This document shows, one piece after another, positions 1-13,169 of a stretch of DNA of 64,000 bases. The stretch's first letter is position 1. Each line of letters opens with the position of its first letter. A model generated the notes under the pieces. It searched no databases, was not told the DNA's origin, and saw only the letters and a list, made by a program, of their open reading frames with translations. This stretch comes from Heterocephalus glaber (lineage: Eukaryota > Chordata > Mammalia > Rodentia > Bathyergidae): contig NW_004624732.1 in the NCBI RefSeq assembly GCF_000247695.1, positions 44,527,722-44,591,721 of the forward strand, written 5' to 3'. A program made the translations under genes and the position numbers.

Positions 1-627
1 TAGGACTGGAAATCCCATTTGACCCAGCTATTCCCCTGCTGGGTATCTTCCCCAAAGAATTAAAAGAATCATACCACAGTGATATATGTGTACCCGTGTA
101 CATAGCAGAACAATTTGTAATAGATAAAACTTGGAAACAGCCCAAACGCCCATCAACTGGAGACTGGATAAAGAAAATGTGGATTTTAAAATAAAATGGA
201 GTACTACTCAGCCTTAAAAAATGGGACATTGGAGACATTTATAGCTAAATGTATGCACATTTAGGTGATACTCTTAAGTGAAATATACAGAACACACATG
301 TGTAAATACCTAATAGTTTCTCCAGTGTGAGAAACTGAGTATAAATAAGGACTAAAAGCTATAATAGATAATGTGAAATAGGCAGAAAAGGACCAAAGGG
401 ATGGGAAAGGGTAGGGGTAGGGGAAAGGAAGGAAGGGAATGGAATTAATATGAGAAAATGAAAAAATGGAAACAATGACTTTGTAAATAGGGAGGGATAG
501 AGGGGTTGAAGGGAGGGCAGGGGAAGGGGGAAAAAATAAGAACCGAGAGAGATTATGTAAAGGTGCAAATTTCTAGTGATAAATGTCATTATATTGCATA
601 CCTAAAATGTACCAATAAAATAATATT
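1..627 (+). mobile_element. LINE-1 3' end: ORF2 tail and 3' UTR (left-truncated by the window)
   Basis: The first ~250 bases follow the typical end of L1 ORF2 (the stretch read as 'pick a target, build cDNA' C-terminal region: tttgacccagctattcccc, then tggataaagaaaatgtgg). From ~353 a purine-rich G/A 3' UTR follows, ending in aaaatgtaccaataaaata at ~605-624. No reading frame survives on the plus strand. Minus-strand open frames here are only the complement of the purine-rich UTR. The 5' part of the element lies left of the window. Family assignment to L1 is confident; the subfamily is not determined. Confidence 0.85.
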
Positions 628-633
628 TTAAAA

Positions 634-912
634 AATGTATAATTGATAATTTGAAATAGGATGAAAAGGTCCAAAGGGGAATGGGAATTGGGAGGGGTAG
701 GGGAAAGGAAAGAAGGGAAAGGAATAAGTAAGAGAAAAGGAAAAATAAACCAAAGTCTTGGTAAATAGGGAGGGTTGGACAGGTTGAAGGGAGGGCAGGA
801 GAATGGGGAAAAAATAAGAACCAAGATATATCATGGAAAGGTACAAATTCCCGTTGATGAATGTCGTCATATTGTGTACCTAAAATGTACCAATACATTT
901 AATGAATAAAAA
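634..912 (+). repeat. Second tandem copy of the L1 3' UTR
   Basis: This stretch repeats 357-627 in the same orientation, at roughly 80% identity by eye. Shared blocks in order are ggtaggggaaaggaa-like purines, gtaaatagggaggg, ggttgaagggagggcag, aaaaaataagaacc and cctaaaatgtaccaata. It ends in an A-rich tail (aataaaaacaaaaaaa, 904-919). It is either an internal duplication of one L1 or a second L1 3' end inserted in the tail of the first. Confidence 0.8.
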
Positions 913-919
913 CAAAAAA

Positions 920-1502
920 ACCTCACTGAACGTTATGTGGCAGATAAAATTAAAGGATAGGGTGGGGTGTTTTACTTCTGGAATGACAATATGAGGAATT
1001 CTGCAGACCTCCTTCCCATTTAAACTGATTTTTTTTAAAAGTAAGCTCTTTGAAATAGTCCTATAGATACTAAAATTATGAAGGGAGTGGAGAAGTCTGA
1101 GATAGGTGAGCCAAGTCTCCCTATCCCTTTCTGCTCAGGAAAACAAAAAGTCTTCTTCATACTAGTATAGGCAATATGACTGTCTCCTTTTCTCTCCCAG
1201 CTCCCAGTTGGTGAGCTATCTTCCTGGGAGAAACAGGATTATCAGTATTTCTCATCCTGTCTCAGTTACCTATTGTTCAGGCTGAAGTCTGAGCAAGTGT
1301 GGCCGAGACAGTCTTTCTGGTTCCTCCCACTGCTGGCATGACACTTGGCCTTGGAGGTGGCACTACCAAGGGCACCAGTGAGCTGCCTGTGCTTACTCTG
1401 GTTCCAGGGGTAGAGGGTCCCATGCTGAGAGAGGCAAACTGAAGAGACCTGCAGCTGATCTCCACACTCCAATTTACTGAGTACCAAGCTTCTTAAGGGG
1501 TG
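920..1502. other. No recognised feature
   Basis: Single-copy-looking sequence of moderate GC. Overlapping minus-strand open frames at 1266-1535 and 1277-1465 run in different frames with no coding signature or splice context, so I treat them as chance. Confidence 0.5.
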
Positions 1503-1864
1503 TGTCTTAGTCACTTTCACAATATCCAACATCAATAACTTAAAGGGGAAAAGGTTTATTTTGGCTCACAATTTGTAGCAGTTTAGGTCCATAGTTGGCT
1601 GGCTCCAAGGTAGAATGGCATGGTGGAAGGGACTGGGCAGAAAACAGCTGCTCAGCTCATGGCATTCAAGAAGAGTCAAGGGAAGCACCTTGAAGGGAAA
1701 TACATCTTTCTAGGTCATGACCACAGTGACCTGCCTATTCCCATCAGGTCTCACCTCCTAAGAGCAAGTCAGCAATAATACCCCCTGTAATCGGATCACT
1801 TTCCCAAAGCCCCACCTATGAGCATATGAGGCTCCTGAGTGACTTCTAGACATAAACCATAACA
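1503..1864 (-). mobile_element. Solo LTR, ERVL-MaLR type, minus strand
   Basis: On the plus strand it opens with tgtcttagtcac and closes with ccataaca, the reverse complement of a TGTTATGG...CTAAGACA LTR. Internal hallmarks are ggtttattttggctcac (complement of the AATAAA poly(A) region) and a tail ending acttctagacataaaccat. Length 362 bp suits rodent MaLR LTRs. No clear 5-bp target duplication is visible. Three more minus copies and one plus copy occur in this window. Confidence 0.8.
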
Positions 1865-2479
1865 GGGGATCACTCACAAATAACCCTGACATTTTCTCTG
1901 TCTTCCCTAGCCATTGGTCAGAGATTTTTGCACAGTGAAGTTTGGAGAGGGATAGAGAAGTAGGCTATAGGAGATATTGCCAAATTTCTTCCCAAACAAT
2001 TGAGACTATTTACAAAGGAGTATGGAGGAGTTCAAAGCTAAGCTTAGGTGCTCTCAAAACAAGTATTAATTGTGTTGAAATAAGACTGATACATTTATTG
2101 ATGAATCAAAAAGAAAAACAAGAAGAATAACAAAAACATTTGCTCTTTTCTTCTTTTAATTAATTTAAAGAACATGAAATTATATCAAGTACAATACATT
2201 ATTTGAAATTTTTAAGATTTCTAGAATGTAATGTATGTAATAATAATATCACAGAAGGAGTGAAGAAAGGCTTTATGAGTAGCCTTTCTATCACTGAAGT
2301 TAAGTTAGAACAAATCTGAAGCTGCTTCTTATAAGTTAAGAGGTTTATAGGAAGCCCTTAAAGAACCGTTAAAGAAATGATTGCAATATATAGTAGAAAA
2401 TTAAAGAAATTAAGTTACTACATAAAAGCATTTACTTAGTATAAAAGAAAGCAGTAGAGGAGAAATACAGAAACAAAAT
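1865..2479. other. No recognised feature
   Basis: AT-rich sequence with no repeat or exon I can name. The 62-codon open frame at 1942-2130 lacks any recognisable domain. Confidence 0.4.
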
Positions 2480-4770
2480 GATATGCAAATAAAAAGTTAA
2501 AATGGAAGACATAAATTCAATTATACCATGGTACACTCAACATTATTAGAAAAACAATACAATGAAAAATAGACAATGAGAGTAGCCCAAAAAATGACAG
2601 AATTATTTGGTGTGTACAGAATATATACTTCACATTTAAAGATACAAATAGATTAGAAGTAAAAAATGAAAAAAGATTATTATGTAAGCTGCAGCCATGA
2701 GAAAACTGGAGTTTTCCTAATATCACAAAAAATAAATCCACAACAAAGAGTTACTAGATATAGAGATATTTTATAATAATAAATAGACCAAATCAAGGAA
2801 AATATGAAAATTATAAAATGATTATATAACAATGCATATAACAATTGACTACTAAAAGAGATAAAAGTTATTTTAAGAAATAATAGGAGAAAGATACTTT
2901 CTTGATAGAGAAAGGACAATAGAACAACAAAAGTTCAACAAAAAGATAAAATAATTATGCATCAATATAGAGCAACTACACTAACAGACATCTATAAGCT
3001 CTACCATCCACAAAAGTAGCATACACATTTTCTCTAGTGCACATGGGATGTTCTCCACAATATATTGCATATTAGGCTCAAAAAATCTAAAAGGATAAAA
3101 AAGAGTGCATTCTCTGATCATAATGAAATTCAAATAGAAATCAATAATAAAAAGAAATTGGCAAACATAAACATGTATAAACAACATACTCCTAAACAAC
3201 CCATGTATCAGAGAAAAATAAAAAAATATTTTAAAACAAATGACTAAAAGCATGAAATACCAAATCATATAGAATACATCTAAGGCAGTACTGTATGTGA
3301 GGGAGAATTTATAGCTATAAATGTATAGAGTTTTTAAAAAGTGAGATCTCAAATTCACACCTAACCTTGAACATTAAGGTAATAGAAAACTAAGAGCAAC
3401 TACACCTAGAAAATAGTGATGAATAAAATAAAGATATAAGTATAAATTAATGAAATAGAGAATATCATAAAATTCAAACTCTGATTCTTAGAAAAGATTA
3501 ACCAATTGAGAAGCCTTTGACAAATTGACCAAGTCAAATGAAAAAAATTACAAAAATCAAATTATAAGAATCAAAAAATGAAGAAGAGATCATTACTGTG
3601 GATATTAGAGGAATATAAGGGATTATTAAGGGAATACTATGAGCCCTCATATGGCAACAATTTTACAACTTTGATGTAATGGACAAATTCCAAGAAAACT
3701 ACCAAACTGACTCAAGAAGAAATAGAGAAACTGATAAAATCAATAAAAAGTAGAATATTTGATTAGTAATGAAAAACTATTCACAAAGCAAAGCCCACAC
3801 CCAGATTACTTGTCTGATGATTTCTGTCAAATATTTGGGTAACAATTAAAATAAAAACTTCCCAAACTCTTAAAAAGATAGAAGAAAAAGGAATACTTCT
3901 CAATGCATTCTATGAAACAAAATTACTGTAACACCAAAACTAACAATGATATCCCAAGAAAAATAAACTATAGACCAACATTTTATGAATATGTACAAAA
4001 TCATCAATAAAATAATAGCAAATCGAATCTAGCAATGCATACCATGACCAAATAAGAATTATCCCAAGAATATAATGCACCTTATTAATGGAGTAAAAAG
4101 GTAAAAGTTCCACATGATCATCTCAATAGATTCAGAAAATCCTTTGACAAATTCAACATTTGCTCATGGCAAAAAAATTCAATGTACTGGGAAAAGAATG
4201 GAATTTTTTAAAAAACAAGAATGAGAGCACCTATGAAAAATGTACAGTTAATGTCTTATTTAACAGGGACAGAAGGGATGCTTTCCCTCTAAGAACAAGA
4301 CAAAGATAACTACTTTTACTGTTTCTTTCTATTCAATATATTTTAACTAGGAAATGGGTAAAGAAATCAAAAAGTATAAAAATTGGAAGGAAGAAATAAA
4401 CTATTCACCGATTCAGTTTGTATATAACAGCATGTTTAGCAATTCACTATTAGAACTAATAAATGTGTTCAATAAACTTGGTGGACACAAGTTCAATATT
4501 CAAAAATCAATTTATACATTTGTCATAAACAGTATGACATGTATTGAAGTAGTATGCAAATAAAAACAATTTCATTTATGATATCAAAATAATAAAATAT
4601 TTAGGAATAAACTTAATAAAGGAAGAACAAACATTGTTTTAAAGCTATAAAACATTGAAAAAATAAAGTAAACTTAAATCGAAAAATATTCATCTTCTTG
4701 CACTGGAGGACTCTTGTTAAGATGTGAATGGGCTCCAATTATATTTCAATAAATTTGATATTAAAAAGCA
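2480..4770 (+). mobile_element. Old L1 ORF2 relic, plus strand
   Basis: A 2.3-kb degenerate copy of the L1 ORF2 body. Recognisable blocks appear in ORF2 order: the interval after the endonuclease (~2700-3000), ctctgatcataatgaaatt at ~3112, the RT entry (ccaacattttatgaatatg near 3976 and caaataagaattatcccaag near 4050) and catctcaatagattcag near 4118. Every frame is broken. The 60-codon open stretch 3065-3247 and the 69-codon one at 4354-4563 are surviving ORF2 pieces, not genes. Divergence suggests an ancient L1M-type element. Confidence 0.85.
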
Positions 4771-7700
4771 AGTAAGTTATCTTTTCACACATGTTTTTGA
4801 TGACCCAAAGTAGCTACCTTCAGTTTGAGAGAAAGATATAAACACTAGAAAGCAAGGTAAGACAACAAAAAAGGCAACAATGAATTAAACAAATGAATAC
4901 AAGAGGCACAAGTCTTAGATATGAAAAAGGAATTTAGAGAAGGATTACTGACTGAGTGAAAACATATAGACTAGATGTTGATTAAGATTTTGAGGGAAGC
5001 TCATTGTCAATAAAACAATAACTGCAGTTTTACAATTTTGATTATAAAATAACCTTTGATTCCCAAACTTACTTTAACAGATAGTTTACAGTGACGGTTC
5101 TGACCTCTGAAAATGAGCACATTTTTCAGTGCTCACTTCAGATACTGCTGTCTAGGACAATAAACAAGGCAAAATGTTCCAGAGAGTGAAGTCAGGGTCA
5201 TGCAGAACAAAATACACAAGAGGCTCTCCTGGAGAGTTCAACTGGGGACTTGAATCTTACCAAATTCTCATGAACTGAGGCTTCACTGACTGCCCAGCAG
5301 TCATTAGACTCATTCTGTGATTACTGTATGTCTACCATTTTACCTTTTTCATAGTTAAAGTCTAATAAAGTGACCTTGTTTTTGTACTATTATTGGCAAA
5401 AAGGTATACTTTGAGCTGGTCTTCTTAGTTCACAGGTCATGAGATCATCAGGACATCTTCAGTTGAACAGAGTAGACACAATAACTTAGTGAGTCCCAAA
5501 AGAGCTAGATGCTGTAAGTAGATTGTCACTTTTCAGGGTATTATTAAATATGTTCTATATGTGGGGGAAAGGTGAACATGACATAGTGACCAGAGGAGCA
5601 AAAGTTTCATAGTCTTCTCTTCTTCATGGTCACACAGCTATATTTCTCAGTCTGTCTTACATTTAATGATGACTATTTGACAGGTTCTAACTCATAGAAT
5701 TGGAGTAGAAGGGAAGGATATCAATCCACATTCATTAAATTCATGGCATGTCCTTCTCCATTCTCTTGTCCCTTATCTGCTGGCAAGGTGGGAAAAAATC
5801 TCCAGGAGCACCTTGGAAGTCATGTGTTGGATATGGTGCAGCCTCCATCAGCCTAGGTCCAGGAATATATGGCACAGGGCTCCAGGAACATGTTTACCTC
5901 CTCAGACTATTATTAAAATAACAAAATTCTTTTGAATTTGCACTATTATACATTTTCAATCTGCTTGATTTAAAGAGAAATTAGCCTCCCCTAACTAACA
6001 TATCTCTCATCATTGAATTTCTTCCCTGTATTTGTTGAATTTAATAAAATGTTCTCATTGGGAAATCTATTTTTTTCAGCGATTCATGCACAACCTAGAT
6101 AGTGATTTTAATAACTTCTCAGACTATTTACCTCCCTGTCAAGGTGGTTTACTTCTCTTGATTTTTATGTCTTTCTCCTTGGATTTGATCTTATCTCTAG
6201 TTTTATCCTAGTAATTTTTAACAGCATGTATTGTACATCTGAAATCTAGTTTTAAATAAAAACATAAAGAACCCAGTTTTAAGGTTTATAGATGGCATAA
6301 ATACAAATTATGGCTATTTCTCTTTCCTATTCCGCCCTATACACTGGAAAGGTAAGGTCTTAAAAATTCTGTCCTTGTATCATCTCGGGAGCATATATAA
6401 CACTTTTTTCAAAACTTTGAATCTGAAATGTTGAAAAATTTCTAGAAAGTAGCATATTAAAAAATAACCCAGAGTGTTACTCATTTAAATAATTTATTTT
6501 TCAATCAGGGCCATCCGTTTGATGATTAATACTCTGCGTTCATTTTCTTCTTTAAGAAATGTGAAACAAACAGGCTTGCACGGTGTATATATAATTCATT
6601 TAGGTGTTGAAGTCTGAGCCTACACTTGCAAGAGAAAATTTCAAATGAGCCGTAATTAATATGTCACGTTAGGAAGAGCAGTGGGATGAGGGGGTGGAAG
6701 TAAATGGATCTACCTGATGTTCTTGCAGCATATGTGTGGAGAGGAGAAATTAAAGTTAATCCACAAAGAAAGGGCCAGATTTGCAAGCTTATATCTTTGA
6801 GTTCTTGCCAAAGTAAACAGGTATGTCTGTGGGTATCTCCTTCTGGAAGTTTGGAAAGTGCAGGCTGAGTATGACAGACGGCAGCATACTGTGGAAGAGA
6901 AAAGTTGAAGAGTGTATTAATGTGGAAGGCCAACCTTTTTTCCCCCATTCCATTGCCACTTACGGAGTGAAATGTAAAAAACAAACAACAACAGCAACAC
7001 AGCAAAACTATTTTGAATTTCTTACTCTTAGTTTCTCTCTTGAATAAAGAGAACTGACAGCTGTCATTTTTCAATCTCTCCTATTAATAAGAAGTGATGT
7101 ATTGAGGCCGAAGTGCTGTACAAACCCAAACCTCACTTCATGCTTCTGTCTGTCTTCCATGAGATTTTGGCCCCATCATCACTGCTACAGGAATTTCATA
7201 TTTCAATTTAGATAAAAAGGCTCTCTGAGAGTCTTACTAGTTTGATTTTCAAGTATTTCCAATAAGATTTGGTAAATTCAGTTCTTTATCAGATATATAG
7301 AATGAGGAAATGTTTCCATTCTATCCGTGTGATAACTGGTCTGGATCACTACAGATAGAAAGCATCACCTCTTTTTACTAAACCTCTAGTTGATTTCAGG
7401 ATCCTTACAGAAGAAATTTAAGGGAAGACTCTTCTTTCTAGGATTGGGTTTTGCTCCAACGGTTTCATTGCTGTCCAAGGCTACTAGTGAATCATTAGGC
7501 CAGTAGATCAGCCAAAACAGTGGAAAGTTTTTCAGGAGTATTATTTCTATCCTATATGGCAAATGACACCTATCATAGCTAACCATAGAAATGAACTGAT
7601 AGCTTGACCCAAAATGTTAGAGCTTTGAGGAGAAAGTGATTGGAGCGAAGAATCAGGAAGTTCGGTCTTCTTGTGTTCAACTCCTCAGTGAGGGCTATGC

Positions 7701-8104
7701 CCAGGTGAAGTGCCTTTTTAAAGAGACACAAGGAGGTCCAATGGGCCCAGGGGGAGAAAATGATGGTGGAAGAACTTGATAATTATTCTTTGAGGGATGC
7801 CTATGGGAATTGAGGATGTTTAATCTGAAAATGAGATGTTTTATGGCAGCCATGGTAGCACAGTTATAAGGTTTTGTACCAGAAGAGAAAAGCAAAAATC
7901 AGAAAAAAATAGAAAAACAAAATAAAAACAGAAGACTTTGCTTGATTATAAATAATTTTTTTGAAATTGTTATCATTAATTTATAGTAGTAAGGTCCATA
8001 CTACTAAAATCATTTTATTGACTATTTGTAGTTCATTTATTAAATATATTAAAAAATACTGAGAAAGAAGTATTTGAATTTCAAACTATAGAGTAAGAGT
8101 GCAT
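4771..8104. other. Long AT-rich interval, nothing assigned
   Basis: No repeat family, RNA gene or exon could be recognised. The 136-codon minus open frame at 6664-7074 overlaps a plus frame at 6823-7047; it contains a run of cysteines from a CAACAACAACAG-like tract and has no recognisable domain, so I do not call it coding. Confidence 0.4.
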
Positions 8105-8320
8105 TGGGAAAATGTGGTATTTATATACAATGGAGTACTAGTCTGTCACAAGGAAAAATTTGAAGAATGAGTAGTAAATGGATGTAACTTGAAAACATAA
8201 TGTTAAGTGAAATGAGTCAGACACACGAGCTTAAATATTTCATGGTTTTTCTTATTTGAGAAACTCGAAGTGCATGTATGCAAATGAGGTATAAAATAGT
8301 AGATAAATAGGAAATGGGAG
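8105..8320 (+). mobile_element. L1 3'-end fragment
   Basis: Resembles the ORF2/3' UTR junction seen at the start of the window: aaaatgtggtatttatata, then caatggagtactagtctg and gttaagtgaaatgagtcag. Truncated on both sides. Confidence 0.75.
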
Positions 8321-8604
8321 AGGTTCACTTGATTCCCCAAATTACCTATTCTGCCGTTTAAAATATTTTAATATGTATGCTAATTTGTTTCATTTATACT
8401 ATTAGTGTCTCTTACATCACTGACAAAGTATCATAATATCTGTTTTTTTCTTCTTTGTAAGAGAGAGTTATTTTTGTGTATGTCTTGTACTCTGAGTAAC
8501 TACTTTGAAGATAATAATACACAGTGTCTTAACTATTGTTATTCTCTTATTGCTTTGTTGTAAAATTTTGTTTTATTGTTTCATAAAAAAATAAAGTTAA
8601 AAAG

Positions 8605-8825
8605 AGTCCAGGCTCAAGAATCACAGGAATTGGAATTTCATACAGGGTTCCAATCATTTAGAATTTGGATATTTTTTTTTCATTCTCTCATAGACAAAAT
8701 ACAAATGATTTGTAGTATTTCCTAGACATGGTTGCTGTAAATATTAAATAAAATAATAGTTTTAAAGCATTTAGTGCAGTCCTAGAAGAAAAGGTGATCA
8801 ATAAATGAAGAGTATCCATTATTAT
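8605..8825 (-). mobile_element. MIR, minus strand
   Basis: The plus strand reads like a reversed MIR: the complement of the core (cattctctcatagacaaaatac) followed by ttgctgtaaatattaaat and gtgatcaataaatgaa at the end. Strongly diverged, as expected of MIR. Confidence 0.6.
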
Positions 8826-8883
8826 CATTACTTCATGACATTCAACCTGAAGAACTGTGTATGATGATATTCCAAAATCATTA

Positions 8884-9283
8884 TGTTAGATATTTTGTTC
8901 ATTGCTGAAACAAAATACCTGACACCCAAAGTTAAAAGGGAAAAAGGTATATATAGCTCACAGTTTGTAGAGATTTCAGTCCATAATAGGCTGGCTTCAA
9001 GGTAAGATGGCATGGCAGACAGGCATCGTAAAGGAGAAACTTCATGGAGGGAAGAAGGTAGCACAGCGGGCAAGGGATGACCACAACTCTTTTTATCCCT
9101 TATATCTTATTTAGGCCACTTAGGGCAGGTAGCACTCACAGTCTTAATCCCTGGGGCCTTGATCCTAGGACTTTACCATGAATCCATCCCAGCATCACAC
9201 ACTCTAGATCCAGCTACCTCTTAAAAGCCGCACCTATGACTGCATGAGGCTTTGGGGGGGACATCTAGACACAAGCTATAACA
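8884..9283 (-). mobile_element. Solo LTR, ERVL-MaLR type, minus strand
   Basis: Contains gaaacaaaatacctgacaccc near the left end, agatttcagtccataatagg in the middle and acatctagacacaagctata before a terminal aca. It matches the 36594-36984 LTR along its whole length, so the two belong to one subfamily. An 81-codon minus open frame (8828-9073) crosses the repeat edge and is not a gene. Confidence 0.8.
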
Positions 9284-11335
9284 CACTGCAATGGATTTTT
9301 CCTATGAGAGAATGTTTTAATATAGCTAGTATTTGATATTTTAGTTCAAATGTTACAAAATGTGTTTATTTTAAAATCATTAACATTTGCATCTTATTTA
9401 CAGTATTGCTGTTAATATTACGCTGCATTCTGGGTTTGTGTAGAAAGTCCAATTAGCCTTTCATTTTTTAAAAAAGGACAGTCACAAAGTATATGTGCTA
9501 AGAATGAGCATACAGGAAGACTAATTGAGGAAAGTCAAGTCACTTTTCTTCTATATGGGGCATTTGTGCATAAATTGAGAATTCTTTTACTCAGCATTCC
9601 AAGGTTTTCCTTGATGATTATAGGAAGGTCTATTTTATGACAGTGTATTGTCATGAAATAATTATGTCATCACTTATTGTTTACCATTAATAAGTCATTG
9701 AGAATTTGAGGAAGAAATTAAATTTAACACAGGTTTTTGTTGTCATTGGTGTTATGGAGGCTTAAAATCCCATATTGTCAAAAATTAGAACAAGTAGCTA
9801 GAGAATTTAGACTCAAACAAAATTATCCAGAGGAAATTCGCATTAATAGCCTTGAGTGTCTAATTAATTTAATGCCATTTAGCTTGCATTTACATAAACA
9901 GGTTCAATTTTTATAGGACTATGTATTTGGTGATATAGGAGTTGTAATTTCTATGAGATACTTGAAAACTACGTTCTGCTCTTTTTCTCTCCTTTCATAA
10001 ATTTTAGTGTTACAAAACTGTTAGTCATAAAAAGGCATTTATAGTTTGATATAATTTTCTTTTTTATTTATTTTCTTTAAAAATGCAGTTTTAAAAGTAA
10101 TAAAGCCTTTCCTTCTTAAATATTCAATCTTTTTTTCCTAAGGGAAGATTAATTTGTAAATATGCTAATGGATTTGTATAATATTAAACTTTCCAAGAAA
10201 AATTACATTACTTCATATGAATGAACACATCTATCTTATTCAATTTATAAACTAATGGTTGAAAAGCCCCAAACTGTTTCCTACTATGTGTCTTATAACT
10301 AAAATGACTGCAGGCACAGCCACAAACTTGGCATTTCACAGCAAATTTATTGGATGAATTTTTTTTTCAGTTCTTTTATTGAGTTTTCCTCATTTAGCTG
10401 TATTTGGATTCCAGCTAATAAAATGCAATTCCTCTTACCAAAAGGTGAAAAAGTAAACATGCTGCTCAAAATAGAAGCAATTTCTAAACAGGAAGTAGAC
10501 TAAAAAAGACAAATCCTTACTTTAAAAGTGGTGTCAGTGGTGGAGATTCTGTGATGAAGATGTTCCTACAGCTAACTTTCATTAAAACAGCAGGGTAGTT
10601 TTTAGGTTAGGGAATGAGTTTTAGGTGGTTCTGTTAGGGAGCTATTACAGATTTGCTCTAATATTATGCATAAGAAATGTAACCCCTCCTTAATCTTAGT
10701 TACTTCTTTATTACTTATTTTCCATAGTTAGATCATTCCATTGCATAAATTACTTCTGGAGTGAGCCCTAAACTCCTATGGCCTGACAGTATCCTGAGAT
10801 GATCCTCAGAATGGTGCCTGGATGTTGTCCTCAAGGGATACTGAATTCTGAGGTAGAATTTGCATTACTCGGCTATCTCCCTGAGAAGCACTCCAGAGAC
10901 TGCCTGGAGTCCAAGTAGATAGAAGGAAAAAGGATTTGAAAAATTTAACACTAGTAGTCCCATAAATAGACCTAAATATGAACTTATTTGAATTATAATA
11001 CTTTTCCTAATAATTTTATACTGTGTTTCATGAAGGTTTTCTACTAGTGACTAGAAAGAATTCTCATTCAATGGAAAATTACTGTCAGGAGCAATTGTGA
11101 TTGTTATCTTATTTCCAAATATTTCATAGAAGAAGGCCTTAGGAAATGTGACACGTAAAGAGAAATGGGGTCTGCTCACCAGTCTTCACAAAGGTAAGGG
11201 AACAGCTTTGGAAAATAATTTCTAATAATGTAAGGTATCAACTTATTTAATTCTTAAAATGGCCTTCTCTTTCAATATTTTTGTTGACTTTCATGATAAC
11301 TTAGGAAAAGTGACTTAAGTTTTTTTTTTTTTTTT
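9284..11335. other. AT-rich single-copy interval, nothing assigned
   Basis: No recognisable exon, RNA or repeat. A T-run at ~11321-11335 leads to the assembly gap. Confidence 0.45.
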
Positions 11336-11380
11336 AGTTATTTGGGACCAACTGAGGACCTTAGTGCTTTAAATAATGTA
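11336..11380. repeat. Left copy of a 45-bp sequence flanking the assembly gap
   Basis: agttatttgggaccaactg and ataatgta are shared with 11492-11536; about 40 of 45 positions agree. Both copies follow a T-run. Confidence 0.85.
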
Positions 11381-11480
11381 NNNNNNNNNNNNNNNNNNNN
11401 NNNNNNNNNNNNNNNNNNNNNNNNNNNNNNNNNNNNNNNNNNNNNNNNNNNNNNNNNNNNNNNNNNNNNNNNNNNNNNNN
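11381..11480. other. Assembly gap (100 N)
   Basis: Exactly 100 undetermined bases, the usual placeholder for a gap of unknown size. A 61-codon open frame that spans it (11342-11527) is an artefact. Confidence 0.99.
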
Positions 11481-11491
11481 TTTTTTTGAAA

Positions 11492-11536
11492 AGTTATTTG
11501 GGACCAACTGACCACCTCAGTGCATGAAATAATGTA
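11492..11536. repeat. Right copy of the 45-bp gap-flanking sequence
   Basis: Same sequence as 11336-11380 with about five substitutions. It is either a real direct duplication or the same locus assembled twice on both sides of the gap. Confidence 0.85.
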
Positions 11537-13169
11537 GACTGAATTTACTAGACTGTTTTGCCTGCTTATGATAAGAATCCAATATAAACTGGTTTATGCT
11601 GGGTAGTGGATGGGAAAGAAAAGATTTAGGTGTGTGAATAAATAAAAAGTCCTGAAATATAGCTAGAATCAGATGTTTCTCTATTTTGGTGCTCACATTA
11701 TGCCAATAGGAATTGGTCAACTTCCATCTCTCAGCGCTCTTCTCCTTTATTTGGCTTTGTTAGTCATTTCCTCTCTTTGTCCACCAGCTAGACAGGTCAT
11801 GCATGGGATTTCTCTTTTCCATTGGTCCCAGCAAATTCTAGAGCTGTCATTGTGCACCTCCAATCATGTACCCACCCCAAGCTACAGTGCAAGCATCAGT
11901 CCCACCCAACACACACAGACTGGAGCAGGAGGATGGTGCTCCTTAAGGGAGAGTAGGACACTGGTTGCAAAAGTAGGAAGAATGTGTAATTTCCAGACAG
12001 AATGAACACATTCCCACCGCCATTATTAATTGAAAAGGCATGCCATAATAAATAGGAAAGGGGGTTCCATTGACATAATCACCACTGGGGACATGTTATT
12101 GCATTTGCTACTCAGGGCATTCTTTGTTGAGGCCATGCCATTTGAGTTCATATACTTGGCTGAAATCTTGCCTGGGTGGGTTTATATGTAGCTCGAAACA
12201 AGACTATTCTTGGTTTATAAGTATGTAGTTTTTTAATGTTATCTATAAGTCTTGTTTCTTCTAACAGAAATGTAATTTCTGCCAAAGCAGACACTCTCTG
12301 AGAATCTTTTACTGTACTTTATTGTACTTCTCTTCTTATTGTACTTGTCTAAGAACCTAGAACAGGGCTGGACTTAAAGCAAAGTCTAAGTATACACTTT
12401 AGATGGGTTCTTTTCCGCTATTGGTGATGATTTTCACACTGAAGGATTTCTCAGGGATGTTTCTCCAAACCTATCCTTGCTGAGAGCTACATTTGTTTTC
12501 CATTTCTCCATACGACTTCAGGAGTCTGAATATGTCCTTTTAACATGCTTCCAGGTTTCTGTGATTTCTCTCACACCACCAACGCTCTGTCTGGCAGAAG
12601 CTGGGACCACTGCTGCTGTCTCTCTTCCACACTGATGGGCTGTGCTTCACCAAGTTTTGCTTCATGCTGCTTTCCTGATCCTCTTTGCATAACTGCCTGG
12701 AAGAAAGCACTTTTGTGGATAATCCAAAAGAGGGAAATATATTGAGCATTATTTTGCTTGGGCCTATTTCATGGGTTAAATGCATCAAAAATACTATGAC
12801 AGGGAAATCCTATATAGAGCAAGCATTTTTCAAATCCTAACAGTGGTGAACTTGTTTTAGAGTGTATATGAAACACTATAATTAGAAAACAACCAAATCT
12901 TTAAGATAATTGCTTAAAAACGTAGGATTTTAGTGGCCTGTAAGAGTTCTTGATTTGGCTTTTGGAAAGGGCCTCAGAGATAATATAGTCCAGGGATAGA
13001 AAATAGATTCTTCTTGTGTGCCAAATTCGATCAGTTGGTGGTGGTTGCCTAGAGAGCTGTGCTAAGAAAGAATTTATGGCAAAGTCCAGACACAGTGGGG
13101 AGAAGTGCTGGGATAGATTTTTTCATGTCTACCACAGTTAAAGAAGGGGAGAGCGTCACCATATGCAGG
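11537..13169. other. No recognised feature
   Basis: Single-copy-looking DNA. The 110-codon plus frame 11673-12005 and overlapping opposite frames at 12540-12788 show no domain, splice or promoter context. Confidence 0.4.

Noticed and set aside
359..898. Four overlapping minus-strand open frames rich in P, F, L and S
   Set aside because: They are the complement of the purine-rich L1 3' UTR copies; the doubling of the UTR explains why the frames look alike.
6664..7074. 136-codon minus open frame with a CCCCC run and a hydrophobic start
   Set aside because: No splice sites, promoter or domain; the cysteine run comes from a CAACAACAGCAACA-type tract, and another frame is open opposite.
11342..11527. 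Open frame spanning the N gap
   Set aside because: More than half of it is undetermined bases.
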